From assembly GCA_037384065.1 (NCBI GenBank), contig JARROJ010000026.1:1-64000 (forward strand): a DNA stretch of 64,000 nt, read 5' to 3'. This document shows positions 8,761 through 17,135 of this stretch, in pieces. The notes under the pieces were generated by a model that saw nothing but the letters and a program-made list of their open reading frames with translations, was not told the origin of the DNA and made no database searches. Source of the DNA: JABDPF01 sp037384065 (GTDB taxonomy: Bacteria; Pseudomonadota; Gammaproteobacteria; Xanthomonadales; SZUA-36). Every line of letters starts with the position of its first letter. The stretch's first letter is position 1. The position numbers and the translations under genes were made by a program.

Positions 8761-8790
8761 TTGCGGTAACTGATTGTAAGCGCTTACAAT
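8761..8790 (+). promoter_or_regulatory. Candidate GH16 promoter overlapped by a perfect 18-base LacI-type operator
   Basis: An 18-base perfect palindrome (ATTGTAAGCGCTTACAAT) occupies 8773-8790. Its right arm contains TACAAT (8785-8790), a good -10 element, with TTGCGG (8761-8766) 18 bases upstream as a possible -35. A repressor bound here would cover the spacer and the -10 box. The rest of the 350-base divergent region between receptor and GH16 gene (8575-8924) holds only the two other operator-like sites. Confidence 0.65.
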
Positions 8791-8924
8791 TATTCACTTC
8801 GACGTGTACCGGAAGACCGACCGCGCGGCGACGATCCGCCCGGGATCCGATCGGCAATCGACCCGGCAAAACGCCCCGAACAACGGAATTGCAGTAAAAT
8901 TCGCAAGCAGAAAGGATGAGAAAC

Positions 8925-10220
8925 ATGATGACAGACTCCGAAGTCAGCCGACCCGGCCGCCGATGGCGCTCCGTGGCGTTCGCCCTGCTGTTCAGCCTGT
9001 CGGTGCTGTTGGTGAGTTCGCGGGTCCATGCCCAGGAAACGCTGCTGTGGAGCGACGAGTTCGATTCCGGCGAGGTCCCGAACACCGAGGTCTGGTCCTA
9101 CGACCTGGGTGCGAACGGCTGGGGCAACCGGGAACTGCAGGAATACACCGACAGCGCGGACAACGCCTTCATCGAGAACGGTCATCTCGTGATCCGGGCC
9201 ATCGCGCAGGCGTCCGGCGCGCCCTTCACGTCGGCGCGTATCCGGACCCAGGACAAGGTCATGTTCCGGTACGGAACGATCGAAGCGCGCATCCAGGTGC
9301 CTGACCTGGCCGACGGCCTGTGGCCCGCGTTCTGGACGCTCGGCAACAATTTCAGCGAGGTCGGCTGGCCCGCCTGCGGTGAACTGGACATCCTGGAAAT
9401 GGGTCATACCAGCGCGATCCGCGACGGCGTGGTCAACCAGCGTGTCGGGTCCGCCGCCCACTGGGAAAACAACGACAACTACGCCACCTACGCCCGGTTC
9501 TTCGATTCGACCGAACGGCTCGATGGCGCTTTCCACCTCTACCGCCTGGAGTGGACACCGGACTTCGTGCGCACGTTCGTGGACGGCAACCTGGTCTGGG
9601 AAATGGCCATCGACGACGCGTCATGCACCGATTGCAGCGAATTCCACGCGCCGCACTTCATCATCATGAATCTCGCCGTGGGCGGTAACTACACTGGAAT
9701 CCTGTCCGAGTCGGGCATCACGGCGCCCCTGCCTGCCGAACTGCGCGTCGACTACGTGCGGGTATACGACAACGGCTACACCGAGCTCAGCGGCCCGGGC
9801 GCCCTGCCGCCGAATGTCAACCCGGCCCATTCCGGTTCCTGGTACAACCCGGACGAAGACGGCCACGGGTTTTCGATCGAGATAGGCAATGCGCTGGACG
9901 GATCACCTGCCGCGGTCGTGTACTGGTACACCTACGACGTGGCCGGCCAGCCGATCTTCCTCGTCGGCCAGGGCGTGCCGGACGGCACCATGCTGGACGT
10001 CGATTTCGTTTCACCGGTCGGCATGCAGTGGGGCGTTTTTCAACGACCCGAGGGAGACTGGCCCGACGGGGGCAGCGGTCGGTTCGAGTTCAGCGACACG
10101 GACAACGGCGTGTTCAGCTACGAACCCTCGGAGTTCACGGCCTCGACCTGGGGCCACACCGCCCATTCGATGGAAATCACCAAGCTGTTCAGCGTACCCG
10201 TGAACGGGGCGCTGCAGTAA
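8925..10220 (+). CDS. Secreted GH16 beta-glucanase (laminarinase-like) with C-terminal accessory module
   Basis: This 431-residue glycoside hydrolase family 16 enzyme probably cleaves beta-1,3(1,4)-glucan such as laminarin. A signal peptide (FALLFSLSVLLVSSRVHA) is followed by the catalytic domain (about 37-285) with the retaining motif GELDILEMG: nucleophile Glu153, Asp155 and acid/base Glu158. NGWGNRELQEYT and the C-terminal ELRVDYVRVYDN are typical of bacterial laminarinases. Residues from about 303 form a separate module starting GSWYNPDEDGHGFSIEIG. I recognise it as a repeat domain on secreted gammaproteobacterial proteins but cannot name its ligand. The start is ATG 8925 because AGGA at 8913-8916 is spaced correctly for it; an in-frame ATG at 8916 lies within that site. 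It is transcribed divergently from the TonB receptor. Confidence 0.92.
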   Translation: MMTDSEVSRPGRRWRSVAFALLFSLSVLLVSSRVHAQETLLWSDEFDSGEVPNTEVWSYDLGANGWGNRELQEYTDSADNAFIENGHLVIRAIAQASGAPFTSARIRTQDKVMFRYGTIEARIQVPDLADGLWPAFWTLGNNFSEVGWPACGELDILEMGHTSAIRDGVVNQRVGSAAHWENNDNYATYARFFDSTERLDGAFHLYRLEWTPDFVRTFVDGNLVWEMAIDDASCTDCSEFHAPHFIIMNLAVGGNYTGILSESGITAPLPAELRVDYVRVYDNGYTELSGPGALPPNVNPAHSGSWYNPDEDGHGFSIEIGNALDGSPAAVVYWYTYDVAGQPIFLVGQGVPDGTMLDVDFVSPVGMQWGVFQRPEGDWPDGGSGRFEFSDTDNGVFSYEPSEFTASTWGHTAHSMEITKLFSVPVNGALQ

Positions 10221-10283
10221 GTCTCTGATATCTCGCGAGTTTCGACGATCGGTCGCCGCCCCCGGCTATGGGGACGCGAAGCG

Positions 10284-11825
10284 CTACAGCATCGCGCTGC
10301 AGTTGGCGTGCTCGCGGGACTGCGCCGGCTCGGCGCTGCACGCCTGGCGCACCGCCGCGTCGAAATCGTCCAGCACGACCCGGGCCGAGTCGCTTTCCTT
10401 GCTCCACGTACCGAGGCTGTCCCGCGCCCGGGCCAGGTTGCGGTAGTTGGCGCCGGCGAACAGGTCGGCCATGCCCGCGTCGGGATCGAAGACCACCATC
10501 GCGGCCCGCCGGATCGCCGCAACGTCTTCCGGCGCGAGGCGCGTCAGCGCCTGCACGTAGCTGGCCCACCAGCGGATGCGTGTCGCCGGCCCGCGGGCGG
10601 CTTCGTAGGCCTTGCGGCGCCACTCGAGCGCAACCGCATCGTTGCCCGCCCGCTCCTCCAGCGAAGCCAGGCTGCCCATGAAGTAGTACGGCGTGCTCGA
10701 TTTTTCGATCTCCGCCTGCAGCAGGGCGCGCGCATCGTCGTTCAGGCCCGCCAGGGCGTAGACATTGCTCACCGTGTTGATCACGCTTTGCCGCGCGTGC
10801 GTGCCCGCCACGGTGGCGGCGGCCGCCTGGCCGTCGGCGCGCAGCGCGTCGATGACGTGGTCGGGAAGCGGTCGCTCGTGGTCTTCGTCACCCTCGAAAT
10901 GGAACACCAGCCAGGGCCGCCATCCGTACAGGCGATACTTGGTGGACAGCCGCTCGTCGTGGCGCAGGTCGAGCATCCGCTGGGCCCACTGGGCCTTGAG
11001 TGCGTGCAGCGTTTCGGGTTCGCCGCCGAGCGCCGGCTCGATCGACTCGGGCAGGACCAGGTAATCCCAGCAGGCGATCATCAGGTCCGGGGATTCGAGG
11101 ATCGCCGCCACGCGCGCCGGATCGCCGGTCGCTCCGCCGGCCCCGTTCGCGTCGTCCGCGTCCATCGTTTCGTTCGCGCGCATGACGAGATACTGCAGGT
11201 ACAGGCGGGCGCTGGCCTCCGGCTGGCTCTGGGCGGCCGTGTCACTGAGTCGCAGGAACAGCTCCGGTTTCACGCCTTCCGGCAGCGCCTGGCCATCGAA
11301 CCACGAATAGTAGGCGAGTTGCTGGAAATCCGCGCCGGTCAGCGAAGACGGATCCCGCAGCGCCGCCTGCACCAGTTCGGCGGTCGGCCGCATGCGCTCC
11401 AGCGCAAGCCCCAACACGTCGTTGTAGGCGGAAACGTCCACGCCGGCGTTGATCCGCGTGACTTCCTCGCCGGCCGGGTTGAACACGATCATGGTCGGGT
11501 AGACCTTGGCGCCGAATCGGTCGCCCCAGGTCTGCGCTCGCTCGGTATCGCCATCCAGGTAGACGGGCAGGAACAGTTTCGTCTGCGCCAGGAATTGCGG
11601 ATTCCTGAACACCGTCTGCCGGATCTCGACGCAGGGCGGACACCACACCGCACCCCAGTACAGGAACAGCGGCCGGTCCTGCGCCTGCGCCTGTTCGAAC
11701 GCCTGCTCGACGCTGCCGTCGAACCAGTCGATGCCGGGGGGGCGCGAGTCCGCGGCGTATGCCGCGCCGGCCAGCGAGACCAGCAGGGCGAGCAACGGAG
11801 CGCAACGTCTCAGCGCGGGAATCAC
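10284..11825 (-). CDS. Secreted thioredoxin-fold protein with long helical C-terminal region
   Basis: This 513-residue protein has an N-terminal signal peptide (LLALLVSLAGAAYAA) and a thioredoxin-like domain of about residues 34-145 carrying the redox motif WCPPC (61-65) and the cis-proline context KVYPTMIVF. The remaining 370 residues contain no named domain that I recognise. They are alanine/leucine-rich and look like helical repeats (for example NVYALAGLNDDARALLQAEIEKS and SLASLEERAGNDAVALEWRRKAYEAA, resembling TPR units). I infer a periplasmic disulfide or peroxide-related role. The GTG start at 11825 lies 4 bases after the symporter stop, so the two genes are co-transcribed. Confidence 0.8.
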   Translation of the reverse strand: MIPALRRCAPLLALLVSLAGAAYAADSRPPGIDWFDGSVEQAFEQAQAQDRPLFLYWGAVWCPPCVEIRQTVFRNPQFLAQTKLFLPVYLDGDTERAQTWGDRFGAKVYPTMIVFNPAGEEVTRINAGVDVSAYNDVLGLALERMRPTAELVQAALRDPSSLTGADFQQLAYYSWFDGQALPEGVKPELFLRLSDTAAQSQPEASARLYLQYLVMRANETMDADDANGAGGATGDPARVAAILESPDLMIACWDYLVLPESIEPALGGEPETLHALKAQWAQRMLDLRHDERLSTKYRLYGWRPWLVFHFEGDEDHERPLPDHVIDALRADGQAAAATVAGTHARQSVINTVSNVYALAGLNDDARALLQAEIEKSSTPYYFMGSLASLEERAGNDAVALEWRRKAYEAARGPATRIRWWASYVQALTRLAPEDVAAIRRAAMVVFDPDAGMADLFAGANYRNLARARDSLGTWSKESDSARVVLDDFDAAVRQACSAEPAQSREHANCSAML

Positions 11826-11829
11826 CGGC

Positions 11830-13392
11830 CTACCACCAGACGATGTACAGCGCGGCCAGCATCAGGATGATGACCAGCGAGGACAGGTTGAATCCGGTCG
11901 ACGTGCTGGTGTCCACCGCCTTGTAGTCGATCGCCTTGGGATGCTCGCCCTTTTTCTCCATTCGGGAGATCACCACGCCGAGCCCCATGCACAGCAGGAA
12001 CACGATGCCGACGCGGTCGATGAACGGCAACTCCGGCCACAGCAGCTTGAAGCCGAGCGACAGTACGGCCGAGCCGATCGCCGCGGCCAGCGCCGCGTTC
12101 GCCGTGCCCTTCTTGTAGAAGAAGCCGAGGAAGAAGATCGCCACGATGCCCGGCGTAAAGAAGCCGGTGAACTCCTGGATGTACTGGAAGGCCTGGTCGA
12201 AGTTGCCGAGCAGCGGCCGCGCCACGATCATCGCGATGACCATCGCGGCGAACGCCACCGTGCGGCCGATCGTCACCAGGTGCTTCTGCGAGGTGTCCTC
12301 GGGCTTGAAGTGCTTGTACATGTCCATCGTGAAGATGGTCGAAATGCTGTTGGTCATCGAGGCCAGCGAGGACACGATGGCGGCGATCAGGGCGGCGAAC
12401 ACCAGGCCCTTGATGCCGGCCGGCAGCAGCTTCATCAGTTCCGGGTAGGCGCGGTCGTTGGCGATGTCCGGGATCAGGATCGCGGCCGCGATGCCGGGCA
12501 GCACCACCAGCACCGGCACCAGCATCTTCAGGAAGGCGGCGAAGACGATGCCCTTCTGCGCCTCGCGGTTGTCCTTCGCGGCCAGCGCGCGCTGGATGAT
12601 GTACTGGTTGAAGCCCCAGTAGCTGAGGTTCATGATCCACATGCCGCCGATCAGCACCGAGATGCCCGGCAGATCCTTGTAAAAGGGGTGGTCGCTGGTG
12701 AAGATCATGTCGAACTTCTCCGGCGCCAGTTCCAGCGTCTTCGTAAATCCGGCGATCGCCCCCTGCCCGCCCGAGATCTCGTTCATCGCGATCCAGGCGA
12801 TGAACAGGCCGCCGAACACCAACAGCACGACCTGGATGATATCGGTCAGCGCGACCGCCTTGAGGCCGCCGTACAGGGAATAGGAAATGGCGAACAGGCC
12901 GAGAATGACCAGGCCGTACGTCTGGTCCAGCCCGGTCACCGAGTTGATCGCCAGCGAGCCGAGCCACAGGATCGAGGTCAGGTTGACGAACACGTAGACC
13001 CCCAGCCAGAAGGTCGCCATGACCATGCGCACGCGGTGATCGAAGCGCTGCTCGAGAAACTGCGGCATGGTGTAGATCTTGTGCTTCAGGAACACCGGCA
13101 GCAGGAACTTGGCGACGATGATCAGCGTCAGCGCGGCCATCCACTCGTAGGACGCGATCGCCACGCCCAGCAGGTAGGCCGAACCGGACATGCCGATGAT
13201 CTGCTCGGCCGAGATGTTGGCCGCGATCAGCGACGCACCGATCGCCCACCACGGCAAGGCGCGTCCGGCCAGGAAGTAATCCTGCGTATCCTTCTGGTGA
13301 CCGGCCTTCTCGCGCGACACCCATTGGGCCAGGATCAGCAGGAAGACGCCGTAGACGATGACGACGGTGTAATCGATGGTCTGAAGGTTCAT
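11830..13392 (-). CDS. Sodium/sugar symporter of the SSS family (vSGLT-like)
   Basis: This 520-residue inner-membrane transporter with about 14 transmembrane segments is strikingly similar in recalled motifs to the Vibrio sodium/galactose symporter vSGLT: ANISAEQIIGMSGSAY (Gln64), ASYEWMAALTLI (Glu83), YWGFNQYIIQR, AFLKM and AFQYIQEFTG. These correspond to the vSGLT sugar-binding Gln69, Glu88, Asn260, Lys294 and Gln428; the Ser91 position is alanine here. The sodium-site serines appear in AAIVSSLASM. The start is ATG 13392, preceded by AAGGAA; the longer reading frame to 13452 has no such site. It sits between galT and the thioredoxin-fold gene. I infer Na+-driven uptake of galactose, glucose or a similar hexose. 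Confidence 0.9.
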   Translation of the reverse strand: MNLQTIDYTVVIVYGVFLLILAQWVSREKAGHQKDTQDYFLAGRALPWWAIGASLIAANISAEQIIGMSGSAYLLGVAIASYEWMAALTLIIVAKFLLPVFLKHKIYTMPQFLEQRFDHRVRMVMATFWLGVYVFVNLTSILWLGSLAINSVTGLDQTYGLVILGLFAISYSLYGGLKAVALTDIIQVVLLVFGGLFIAWIAMNEISGGQGAIAGFTKTLELAPEKFDMIFTSDHPFYKDLPGISVLIGGMWIMNLSYWGFNQYIIQRALAAKDNREAQKGIVFAAFLKMLVPVLVVLPGIAAAILIPDIANDRAYPELMKLLPAGIKGLVFAALIAAIVSSLASMTNSISTIFTMDMYKHFKPEDTSQKHLVTIGRTVAFAAMVIAMIVARPLLGNFDQAFQYIQEFTGFFTPGIVAIFFLGFFYKKGTANAALAAAIGSAVLSLGFKLLWPELPFIDRVGIVFLLCMGLGVVISRMEKKGEHPKAIDYKAVDTSTSTGFNLSSLVIILMLAALYIVWW

Positions 13393-13463
13393 GCCCGTTC
13401 CTTGTTGTAATCCGTTTTCGGCGAGCGGCCCGCCGGAGCGGCTCGCGCCCAATTATAGGTCAA

Positions 13464-14492
13464 TCATCCGTCCGCGCCAGCGAGGGCCTCGCGCAGCCGC
13501 GCTGCGGCCGCCTCCGGCGTCAGGTCGCGTTGCGGCATGCCCAGCATTTCGAATCCGACCATGTGCTTGCGCACCGTGGCCGAACGCAGCAGCGGCGGGT
13601 AGATGTGCGCGTGCAACTGCCATTCCGGGTGCTCCGTCCCGTCCGACGGTCGCGCATGGAAGCCCATCGAGTACGGCACCGCCGCATCGAACAGGCGCTC
13701 GGTCGCCACCAGCGTCCGCCGCAGGACCCGCGCCAGGCCGTCCACCTCCGCCTCGTTCAGATCGCCCGGGGCGCCGACATGGCGGCGCGGCAACAGCAGC
13801 GTCTCGTAGGGCCAACAGGCCCAGAACGGCACCAGGGCCACCGCGTGCTCGTTCTCGCATACCAGGCGATCACGCGCCGCGCACTCGGCGTCCAGGTAAT
13901 CGAGCAACAGGGGGCGTCCGGCACGTCGATAATACGCAGCCTGGCGCTCGAGTTCCTTGTGCGGCTCGACCGGTATGCCGCGGGTCGCCCAGACCTGGGC
14001 GTGCGGATGCGGGTTGCTGCAACCCATCATCGTCCCGCGGTTTTCGAACAGCTGCACGTAACGGATGTCCGGCCGCGCATCGAGCCGTGCGAACTCTTCG
14101 AACAGGATGCGCAGGGCCCGGCCGACCGCCGTGTCGTCCATCAGGGCCAGGCGCAGGTGGTGTTGCTCGGAGAAACAGACCACGCGGCAACAACCGCTCT
14201 CGGCCTCGGCCTCGAACAGGGGATGCGACGGGGCCTCGACTTCGGATTCGGCGGACAGGGCGGCGAAATCGTTGTCGAACGCGAAGCCGCCGATGTAGTC
14301 CGGGTTGCGTGCGCCGTTGGCGCGCTCGTTGCCCGGGCACAGGTAGCAACCGGGGTCGTAGGCCGATCGCTCGTCGCCTTCGGGATCGTCGACCTTGCCC
14401 TGCCAGGGCCGCCGGGTGCGGTGCGGGGAGACCAGTATCCACTCCCCGGTCAGCAGGTTCTTGCGGCGGTGCGAATGGGTCTGCAGGCTCAT
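13464..14492 (-). CDS. galT: Galactose-1-phosphate uridylyltransferase
   Basis: GalT swaps UMP between UDP-glucose and galactose-1-phosphate in the Leloir pathway, in the cytoplasm. This 342-residue protein has the active-site triad NPHPHAQVW, with His162-Pro-His164 and His164 as the UMP-carrying nucleophile. It also has the zinc-site CYLCPGN (Cys49, Cys52) and the early RRKNLLTGEWILVSPHR. The length fits the E. coli enzyme (about 348). The ATG at 14492 is the family start; the open frame continues upstream to 15116 without meaning because that region encodes the next gene. No galK, galE or galM lies in the window. A vSGLT-like symporter follows 71 bases downstream, suggesting a galactose uptake and use pair. 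Confidence 0.94.
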   Translation of the reverse strand: MSLQTHSHRRKNLLTGEWILVSPHRTRRPWQGKVDDPEGDERSAYDPGCYLCPGNERANGARNPDYIGGFAFDNDFAALSAESEVEAPSHPLFEAEAESGCCRVVCFSEQHHLRLALMDDTAVGRALRILFEEFARLDARPDIRYVQLFENRGTMMGCSNPHPHAQVWATRGIPVEPHKELERQAAYYRRAGRPLLLDYLDAECAARDRLVCENEHAVALVPFWACWPYETLLLPRRHVGAPGDLNEAEVDGLARVLRRTLVATERLFDAAVPYSMGFHARPSDGTEHPEWQLHAHIYPPLLRSATVRKHMVGFEMLGMPQRDLTPEAAAARLREALAGADG

Positions 14493-14539
14493 CCCGGTCC
14501 TCGCTGGCGAAACGGTCGGGCCATTATGCCCCGGCCGGA

Positions 14540-16378
14540 TCAAAGCGGTAAGTAGAACACCGTGTTCGAAATCAGGACCATGACGAATATCAGGCAGGTC
14601 ACCATGGGGCCGAGCCAGATCCGGCCGGTTGCGCGGAAGAACCAGCGGTTGAAGTACGGCAGCACGAACATCATCGGCACCACCGCGAACAACAGGTTGA
14701 CGTACAGCCAGCCGTCGGTCCAGTACACGGTGCCGGTCGCGGCGAACGTCAGGTACTGCACCAGCACGATCAGGAACAGCCCGAGCGAATTGGCCAGGCC
14801 GGCGCGCAACAGGCTGCGCCATTCCGGCTCGCCTTCGAAACGCATGGCGCCGTTCACGCGCAGCGAATTCGACAGGAAAAAGACGAAAAACAGCGGCGCG
14901 TACATGGCCAGCAGCAACAGCATCTCCGGACGGAACACCCGCACGCCCATGAACAGGAAGTTGTAGTCGACATGGAACAGGAAATAGAGCAGGAACAGCA
15001 GCGCGTAGTAGGCCGCGAACAGGCACAGCGCCAGCACCGCGGTGCGCCCGAGTTCGCGCAGCCCGATGCGCGCGCCCCACATGTCCGGATGCACGCCGTG
15101 GCGCCGGCCGTACCAACGGTAGGACGCAAAAAACAGCGCATAACCCAGGGCGCCGTTGAGCAGCGCCCAGAGCATCACCGCGTTGTTCATCCGTTGCGGA
15201 AAAAACCAGGTCTGCTGACGGGTCGAAGCCGCCGTGAACAGCTTCTGTGACAGCTCCGCCATCGGTATGTAGCTGAAACAGGCGACCAGCGCGGAAACAC
15301 CGAACACCGTCCAGAACAGGACACGCCCGCGGCCACGCGGCCGGCCGGGCGCGGGCGGTGTGGCATGCACCAGCGGCTGGAAGAGCGGCGCCTGCATCAG
15401 GATCCGTGACAGCGGCAGCAACGCGGCCAGCGCCGCGATCATCGAGAACGCGCCGAGCAGTTCTTTCCAGTACCAGACCTGGTCATCGTGCGACAGGGCG
15501 AACTCGAGTCCCAGCGCCCGTTCGAAAAACGCCAGTTGATTGGCCATCGCCTCGGGCATGTAGGGCTGGAAGGGGTGCAGGATGCGCTCGTTGAACACCA
15601 CGCGCAGCGTGCGGTCGTCGGCGTCGCCGTAAAAGTGGCCCAGCTGCACCTCGCGAACCGGCGGCGCATCCGCGACGCGCCCGTGATTGACCACCCGCAA
15701 CGCCTCCGGGGCGTGGCGCATGTCGCCGTCGTGCCGTTCATTCCGGTAGGCGCCTTCGTCGTAGAAGGCGTAGCTGACGCCGATGTTCGAGCGCACGTCG
15801 CGCAGCACGTCATCGCGCAGGGTCAGCACGTAACCGGACACGAATACCGACTGCAGCACGCTCGGCTCGCCCCGCTCCTGCGCACGGCGGCCGAAATAAC
15901 TGGCGCCGCGGATGGCGGCGTTGCCGCCGGCCGAATGCCCGGTCGCCGCGATGCGCTCGCGATCGACGTAGTTGAGGTTTCCGCTGGAGGCTGCATAGTC
16001 GGCGACCGCGAACATGCCGTAACCCTCGGTGGTCGCGGCGATGCGGCTCGTCGACGAGCTCGACCGCCCCTGCGCGTACGGGTCGATCGATATCACGACG
16101 ACGCCGCGCCGCGACAACTCGATGGCGACGTTGGCCAGCGCCTCGCGCGAGCGCTGGAAACCGGGCACGACGATCACCAGCGGGGCCGGGTTGTCCGCCG
16201 TCGCGGAAACCGGCCGGAACAGGTCGGCGGCCACCCACTGGCCGTTCTGGGTCGGGATCGTGATGCCCCGCACGCGGACGTCGCCGCCGGAGGTCTGGAT
16301 GGCCGAGGCGAGCAGCGTCGCCAGCAGGATCGACCCGAACAGGGCCAGCAACAGGCGATTGTCGCGAGTCTTCAGCAT
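14540..16378 (-). CDS. Membrane-anchored alpha/beta hydrolase with C-terminal multi-pass domain
   Basis: This 612-residue protein starts with a membrane segment (about 8-28), then an alpha/beta-hydrolase domain. APLVIVVPGF (65-74) precedes GHSAGG (147-152), whose Ser149 is the likely nucleophile, and residues 140-330 continue the exported domain. The C-terminal third has about eight hydrophobic segments (for example AFSMIAALAALLPL, LFWTVFGVSALVACF, AVLALCLFAAYYALLFLLYFLF). A good GGAGGAAAC ribosome site precedes ATG 16378; the longer frame to 16459 would run into arfB. The gene lies 43 bases downstream of arfB and 47 bases upstream of galT. The substrate is not evident; esterase, acyl-transfer or peptidase activity would all be possible. 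Confidence 0.75.
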   Translation of the reverse strand: MLKTRDNRLLLALFGSILLATLLASAIQTSGGDVRVRGITIPTQNGQWVAADLFRPVSATADNPAPLVIVVPGFQRSREALANVAIELSRRGVVVISIDPYAQGRSSSSTSRIAATTEGYGMFAVADYAASSGNLNYVDRERIAATGHSAGGNAAIRGASYFGRRAQERGEPSVLQSVFVSGYVLTLRDDVLRDVRSNIGVSYAFYDEGAYRNERHDGDMRHAPEALRVVNHGRVADAPPVREVQLGHFYGDADDRTLRVVFNERILHPFQPYMPEAMANQLAFFERALGLEFALSHDDQVWYWKELLGAFSMIAALAALLPLSRILMQAPLFQPLVHATPPAPGRPRGRGRVLFWTVFGVSALVACFSYIPMAELSQKLFTAASTRQQTWFFPQRMNNAVMLWALLNGALGYALFFASYRWYGRRHGVHPDMWGARIGLRELGRTAVLALCLFAAYYALLFLLYFLFHVDYNFLFMGVRVFRPEMLLLLAMYAPLFFVFFLSNSLRVNGAMRFEGEPEWRSLLRAGLANSLGLFLIVLVQYLTFAATGTVYWTDGWLYVNLLFAVVPMMFVLPYFNRWFFRATGRIWLGPMVTCLIFVMVLISNTVFYLPL

Positions 16379-16421
16379 GCCGGTTTCCTCCACCCGTCGG
16401 CACCGCGACGCGACGGCGGGT

Positions 16422-16838
16422 TCATTCGAAGTCCCCCGTGCGCAGCTTCTTGAGCGCACCGCGCTTCTTCTTCTCGTCCAGCCGCTTCTGCCGCGCCGCC
16501 CGGCCGGGCCGGGTCGGCACGCGCTTCTTGCGTGTTTTCGTCGCCGCGAGCACGAACGCCCGCAATCGGTCGATGGCCTCGGCCCGGTTCTGCTCCTGGC
16601 TGCGCGACGTCTGCGCCTTGATCACCAGCACGCCGTCGCTCGTAATGCGGCCGTCGCGACTGTCCAGCAGGCGCTGCTTGATCCGGTCCGGCAGGGAGGA
16701 TGCGGCGATGTCAAAGCGCAGGTGAATCGCGGTCGCGACCTTGTTGACGTTCTGTCCGCCGGCGCCCTGCGCCCGGATTGCGCTGATGCGCACCTCGTCG
16801 TCACCCAGTGACAGCCGGTCGTCGATCACGATCGCCAT
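16422..16838 (-). CDS. arfB: Alternative ribosome-rescue factor ArfB (YaeJ), peptidyl-tRNA hydrolase
   Basis: This 138-residue protein is a short class-I release-factor homologue that hydrolyses peptidyl-tRNA on stalled ribosomes. The catalytic GGQ lies at 27-29 in RAQGAGGQNVNKV. The basic C-terminal tail (KTRKKRVPTRPGRAARQKRLDEKKKRG region) is the part that in E. coli ArfB enters the empty mRNA channel, and the length equals the E. coli protein (140). The start at ATG 16838 has AGAGGAAAGG upstream; the longer frame to 17021 adds non-homologous sequence. It is divergent from gdhA across about 297 bases. Confidence 0.93.
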   Translation of the reverse strand: MAIVIDDRLSLGDDEVRISAIRAQGAGGQNVNKVATAIHLRFDIAASSLPDRIKQRLLDSRDGRITSDGVLVIKAQTSRSQEQNRAEAIDRLRAFVLAATKTRKKRVPTRPGRAARQKRLDEKKKRGALKKLRTGDFE

Positions 16839-16941
16839 GACAACCTTTCCTCTCCCGAAACCACTGGCGGCAAGCATACCATCCCGGGCATCTGCCACGC
16901 CGGGCGCGAAACCCCGGCAGACCGCGCCGGAAAAGCATTTC

Positions 16942-16975
16942 AACCTGAACAAGATCAGGTTTTCGGCGATATTCT
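16942..16975 (+). promoter_or_regulatory. Inverted repeat and candidate promoter in the arfB-gdhA intergenic region
   Basis: AACCTGA (16942-16948) and TCAGGTT (16955-16961) form a 7-bp inverted repeat with a 6-base spacer. A possible promoter, TGAACA (16946-16951), 18 bases, TATTCT (16970-16975), overlaps it, so the repeat could be an operator for gdhA. The remaining bases of this 297-base gap show no other clear element. Confidence 0.35.
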
Positions 16976-17135
16976 GTGGTTTTCCCTGCCCCCGCCTTCT
17001 ACAGTGGGCGCACTTGGCCAAAAAGGCCTGTCACGGCGCCGGGATCACCGGCCGGACAGGGCCGATTCAGGGCACACCATGGCCATCAAAATGCTTTCTA
17101 ACGTCGCACCGGACGTTATATTTCGGGAGAAAAAA

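Noticed and set aside
13464..15116. Longer galT reading frame with 208 extra N-terminal residues
   Set aside because: The extra part overlaps the membrane hydrolase gene in another frame and lacks homology; galT begins at ATG 14492.
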